From Cristatella mucedo (taxonomy: Eukaryota; Bryozoa; Phylactolaemata; Cristatellidae): a stretch of 64,000 nucleotides of DNA. Below, piece by piece: positions 33,256-64,000 of this stretch. Location: assembly GCA_009760855.2 (NCBI GenBank), contig WPIO01000004.1, positions 14,167,501 through 14,231,500 of the forward strand, read 5' to 3'. The translations under genes were made by a program, and so were the position numbers. The notes under the pieces are model-generated. The model was given only the letters and a program-made list of their open reading frames with translations, was not told where the DNA came from and did not search any database. The stretch's first letter is position 1. Each line of letters opens with the position of its first letter.

Positions 33256-33489
33256 TGCAATGTAGCAACTAGGGCGGTCGACCTCGTGCAGAGCTGCGGC
33301 CGGGACGCATCTAACCTTCACCTTTATGCAATGACCTGGGTAAAGATGGCGCACGGAACCTAGCGACAGGGACAATACTTCCGGCAAGCCCGCGATCGAA
33401 CGGTAGCTGAGCAGCACGCTGCCTTCAGGCTGGTCTCTTAGCCTCGGACGACGTACGCTGCCCTTCAACTCTAGCGAATATTTCTTAAA
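33256..33489. promoter_or_regulatory. Probable bidirectional promoter between PTDSS1 and the HEATR4-like gene
   Basis: 234 bp separate two divergent start codons. I see no TATA box near either start. ACTTCCGG (ETS-type) lies near 33378 and AAGATGGCGC (YY1-like) near 33345; several CpGs are present. Both sites are usual in TATA-less, broadly active head-to-head promoters. Transcription start sites cannot be placed from sequence. Confidence 0.6.
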
Positions 33490-60386
<26,897 letters not shown>

Positions 60387-60432
60387 GTGAGTGTCTGCCT
60401 CAGCCACCGTGCCAATCTCATGAGTTGTCCGT

Positions 60433-60434
60433 AG

Positions 60435-60465
<31 letters not shown>

Positions 60466-60480
60466 CGTGCGCGCACTTGT

Positions 60481-60511
<31 letters not shown>
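60433..60511. repeat. TA/TG microsatellite
   Basis: Begins 47 nt past the exon 11 donor. Confidence 0.95.
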
Positions 60512-60564
60512 GCATGCCTGAGTTATGCGGTTATGCAAAGCTAGGGCAGGCAAAGTGTTCTGAA

Positions 60565-60718
60565 CTCATGTCACCTCTAACCATGTTATGCTTGTTGACA
60601 CTCTGCATGTTACCACTAACCATTAGATCCTGCTTCCTTGACAGCATATTAACGCGCCTAGACAGGCATGAAGTTCTCTGAGGGAGTTGTAGAAAGGAAT
60701 TATTATTATTATTATTAT
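60565..60718 (+). mobile_element. LINE-A extreme 3' end
   Basis: CACCTCTAACCATGTTATGC, GCGCCTAGACAGGCATGAAG, TTCTCTGAGGGAGTTG and (ATT)6. Confidence 0.88.
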
Positions 60719-60772
60719 ATGCAGTTATGTGTATGACAGTCTGACTGATGACTAGCCTGGTTGCTTGTGCAG

Positions 60773-60992
60773 CAAAGGAATTCGGTGTTCTTTAGCTGGC
60801 CTTGAATATTTTTTCTGCCTGCAAAACGTCGTTACTCAAAGGTCGGATGATGTAGCAAGATTTTTGGCCGTTATACTGTCACCACAGAGCAAACCGGCAG
60901 ATCACTCTACACGTAAAGCTCCTCATAGTGTGTGTACAGAATACAAGTCTCTTGTAAATGAATCCTTGATCATTGAATGCCTAAAAGGTTAA
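60773..60992 (+). CDS. Candidate exon 12 of the HEATR4-like gene
   Basis: TGCTTGTGCAG|C supplies the single base needed after exon 11, and the frame stays open for 73 codons (KGIRCSLAGLEYFFCL and on) to TAA at 60990-60992. As last exon it gives 983 residues, near the family length. Alternatively a donor at 60953 (CTT|GTAAAT) would join in phase 0 to the exon proposed at 61382, giving 1010 residues. It is more AT-rich than other exons and shows no plain HEAT pattern. Confidence 0.35.
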
Positions 60993-61084
60993 TAGCGTTC
61001 GAGGGCTGGGACATTTTGAAATATTCGTAAAAAGAAATTCTGAGATTGTGGACCAAAGTAAATGCCAGTTAAAAAGTAATGTAA

Positions 61085-61232
61085 AGGTTAGCCGATCAAA
61101 CAGCTGCATTCAAGTAGCAGCAGCAAAGCCTGGTGGCTATCATCCTGCTTGCAGTGGTCAATAAGCAATTGCCTTCTGTAGGACTCGAACCGGTTAAGTT
61201 CGGCTACCTTACCCGTGGGCTGAGACCCGGGG
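61085..61232 (-). mobile_element. SINE1, diverged
   Basis: Minus strand: CCACGGGTAAGGTAGCCG (head), AACCGGTTCGAGTCCTACAG (B box), TGACCACTGCAAGCAGGATG and AGGCTTTGCTGCTGC (body). Confidence 0.7.
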
Positions 61233-61381
61233 TAAATGCTAGACTTTGTCATTTTGATTACGTTTGTAGCCTGAAATAGCTGACTGCATTTAGACGTCGG
61301 TGTAACTAGTTTTTCTTGCACTGGCCTGTGAGGATGCGAGCCTTAGTTAAGCGAACTGCTCGGGAAATCGCATCTCTCTAG

Positions 61382-61501
61382 CTGGCCAAACGCGAGAGTA
61401 GCAAATCGCATCCTGTGGTAGCTGCTAAGAAAGATGAAATCGAAGCGCACATGCGACAATTGGCTCTGTGTCATGACTGCCAGCTCTTCTGCCGGAACTA
61501 G
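61382..61501 (+). CDS. Candidate terminal exon of the HEATR4-like gene
   Basis: TCTCTCTAG|CTG opens a 39-codon frame (LAKRESSKSHPVVAAKKDEI, then EAHMRQLALCHDCQLFCRN) closed by TAG at 61499-61501. The charged helix KKDEIEAHMRQL resembles the end of HEAT-type proteins, but no transcript supports it. It needs a phase 0 donor upstream, such as 60953. Confidence 0.3.
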   Translation: MAKRESSKSHPVVAAKKDEIEAHMRQLALCHDCQLFCRN

Positions 61502-62360
61502 CGAGGGCAGCTCTTGTACTCCTCGCTCCTCCTGACGGCTCTTCACTAGTCCTACGCCAGGCCGCCGCTGCTGGCGATAGGCTATTCGCCGACTGCCGGC
61601 ATTTTACAAACCGACCCATAGGCGATGCCTTTTTGGCTCATTGACTGACGAGTGCTGATGACCACTTGCGGGTGTTCTTAGGAAGCATTCCTCACGAGCG
61701 AGCGCAGTTTAAAGTAATCCAAGCCAGCCAGCGGTCAGTCTGGCACCCGCCTGGCGCCCTATCTGTCATCGTCGCAATGAGAGCGCTGCTTGCCACCAGG
61801 GGATTGGGGGCGTGGCACAGCACACAGCAGTGCAGCCGGTCGCCTTCTTGCTCTAGCTCGGACAAGAGAGCGCGACTCGGCTTGCAGAGGCTCCTCCTCT
61901 CTTGGCCGTGCCACTTTCGGTGCACCTGCTCGATAAGGCGCGGTGCTGCGCACAATGTTGCGACAACCGTCGGCTGAAGTGAGACAGAAATCGAACTCAT
62001 TCACGTGTCAGCCATTATGCGCTTTGCTGTTGTTGAAAACAGGCTCGCGGGCTTGCCCATTGTGACAAACTGCTGACGAAGCCGGCCGTGCATCGTCGGA
62101 CAGTGGCAGTGGCAGTAAGCCAGCAGCGAGCCGGCAATGTAAGGCGTCCGTTGACCCGTCGCTGCCGTGTTGACCACTACGGGTGAAGCATGGGAGGAAG
62201 GGGGGGGGTCACTTAATAGTGCACTGGCAGCCACCCTCTCATGCCTCCACCAAAAAGCTGCCGCCGAGCTATAACTGCGCCACGACTGGTGCACAAGCAC
62301 ACTTGCAAGACGTGTACGTGCAGCCTGAATGCGAGCTCGTGTGCATGCATGCACGTGTGT
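61502..62360. other. GC-rich flank, no gene recognised
   Basis: 61560-62200 is GC- and CpG-rich with overlapping frames on both strands, none with family features. Confidence 0.45.
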
Positions 62361-62400
62361 GCTCTCGTGCATGTGTATGTGTGTGTGAGTGCGTGTGTGA

Positions 62401-62447
<47 letters not shown>

Positions 62448-62475
62448 CGTGTGTGTGTGTGTGTGTGTGTGTCTG
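62361..62475. repeat. (GT)n / (GTGC)n microsatellite
   Basis: TG repeats with GAGTGCG interruptions. Confidence 0.96.
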
Positions 62476-62654
62476 CACACGTGTCTCACTTAAGCCTCTG
62501 AACCTGACGAGTTTAAACCAGCTGATATTGATTGGACAAGAGAAAATTCGCAAAGGCAGACAAGGCTCAAAGTGGACTATTTTGCTGGTGCCTGTCCCTC
62601 CAGCCCAACTTGGGTTGTAAGCCTTTGTGTGCAATACGTATTTGCAAATACTAG

Positions 62655-62753
62655 CAATACTTGTTTCCTTTGCAGCAAGTTTTAAATACTTAGAACAAGA
62701 TTCAAGTTCTCAGAGGGTACATTTACACGTCTTATTATTATTATTATTATCAG
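62655..62753 (+). mobile_element. LINE-A extreme 3' end, decayed
   Basis: TTTGCAGCAAGTTTTAAATA, CTTAGAACAAGATTCAAG, TTCTCAGAGGG and a TTA tail. Confidence 0.75.
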
Positions 62754-62889
62754 CTTTCCTCGTCCACTGGGGCACGACTTAGCGGTACTGCATGACTTGG
62801 TTCCTTGTATGTCGAACGGTCACTGCTGCCTAGGATTTCCATATTAATGGAGATATTCTCTTTATGCCGTCGGCCAATGGGCTGTTTAA

Positions 62890-62957
62890 ACCAACTAATC
62901 ATTGATGCCAATGTTAATAAAGGGCTCTTTATCAAATGTATTATTATTATTATTACC
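62890..62957 (+). mobile_element. LINE-A-type tail fragment
   Basis: GGGCTCTTTATCAAATGTAT followed by TTATTATTATTATTACC. Confidence 0.6.
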
Positions 62958-63267
62958 ATTAAATCCTGCGTCAGAATGTGGCAATTTCAAGAATAGTGGC
63001 TTTGATAAGGGTGAGGTCCACTAGATTTGAAGCTACGTATACATGACTTCCGGTAATAGTCGTTATAGGTTTCATCGCCCTGCTTTGATTACCGTATAGC
63101 CTGTAAATTCAGTGTGATACCTAGGTGTACCTAGGTATTCAGACATACATGTCCAAGCATGTATCAATAGGATGCAATATATTACACCCACTGCATATAT
63201 AATAGTATATATATATATATATTATATATATATATATATTACTTATATATAAATATATATATATATT

Positions 63268-63304
<37 letters not shown>

Positions 63305-64000
63305 ATATATTACTTAATAAAGTAAATCGTTTACGTTATATACTATCGTGGTTAATCAGTTCCAGACTCGGCTGCGATTAGTGAATTTCCACAAAGTAAG
63401 ATTTTTTATTTATAAATTGTATATTTTCATAGTTAGAGCATAGAAAACCTGTTCATGACCCTCTAAATACGGTTTTTAACATTATTAGAGCCCTCTGGAT
63501 GTGAAATAACACCCCTTAGTCACATTTACACTCACTTATTACCCACAATATTAGACAAGGTAGGAGAAAAAAGACATACTAGGCATTACAAATATCATTA
63601 TTATTAGTTTTTATTTAATTACACATACACAGTTCTTACACACACAACCACTAACCTATGAAAATAGTGCAGCTTGTTTGATGATGAAGTGATGAAGATG
63701 AAGAGATGTATAGCACAGCAAAGAAGAGCAAGGTAACTGCTCCTCTGATGGCACGTGACTTCAGTAGGCGAGTCATCAGGTGGTGCAGTATCATCAGCAG
63801 GTTATCTTGTAACTTCCTTCGGTGCTCGGTTTCATCGTCGGAAAAGGCTTAGGAAAAGCAGCCTTTAGAAACTATCACGGGATTTAGGTAAATGTTCTCA
63901 GAAATCACAAACACAAGAGCAAAGATGTAGATGTATGTATGAGAGAGCCGAACTTTCGTGAGGCTGAGCCAATCAGTGGCCAGGATTTGAAAAGGATAGG
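62958..64000. other. AT-rich end of window
   Basis: 63190-63320 is a broken (TA)n tract. 63361-63600 is a block without open frames that looks like an ordinary interspersed repeat (see findings). 63680-63730 is GATGAA-rich. No gene seen. Confidence 0.5.

Overview
The window is metazoan nuclear DNA. Coding sequence is cut into short exons with GT-AG introns of 90 bp to 6 kb, and the rest is dominated by decayed non-LTR retrotransposons, tRNA-derived SINEs and long microsatellites. I see no operons, bacterial features or CRISPR arrays. The invertebrate-style mix of retroelement 3' ends and the presence of a HEATR4-like gene suggest a non-vertebrate animal with a repeat-rich genome; I cannot name the phylum from sequence alone.

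Two protein genes can be assembled. On the minus strand, 33255 down to 16126, ten exons join in phase into a complete 479-residue phosphatidylserine synthase 1 (PTDSS1). All the residues known to matter for catalysis and for feedback control in mammalian PSS1 are present. On the plus strand, 33490 to at least 60386, eleven exons join in phase into about 910 residues of a HEATR4-like HEAT-repeat protein. Candidate terminal exons lie at 60773 and 61382. The two start codons are head to head, 234 bp apart, over a TATA-less stretch with ETS-like and YY1-like sites: a probable bidirectional promoter.

Layout: 1-16125 has no gene I can support and holds four retroelement lineages, SINEs and GC-rich blocks. 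16126-33255 is PTDSS1, whose long introns hold LINE copies lying mostly antisense to the gene, including a 0.5 kb foldback of two LINE tails. 33256-33489 is the shared promoter. 33490-about 61500 is the HEATR4-like gene with long polypyrimidine tracts, SINEs and LINEs on both strands. 61500-64000 is repeat-rich 3' flank with no recognised gene.

Repeats: I name the lineages LINE-A (tail of TTA repeats), LINE-B (tail of ATTACA repeats), LINE-C and LINE-D, and the SINEs SINE1 and SINE2. Assignments come from reading reverse-transcriptase motifs and comparing copies within the window; no database was searched. The most interesting system is the shared 3' end. LINE-A and SINE2 carry the same small hairpin around AGAGATTAAGTTCTCT, and LINE-B, LINE-C and SINE1 also carry a CGCTATACAAA-like block near their ends. 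This suggests one retrotransposition machinery recognised by several families, some non-autonomous.
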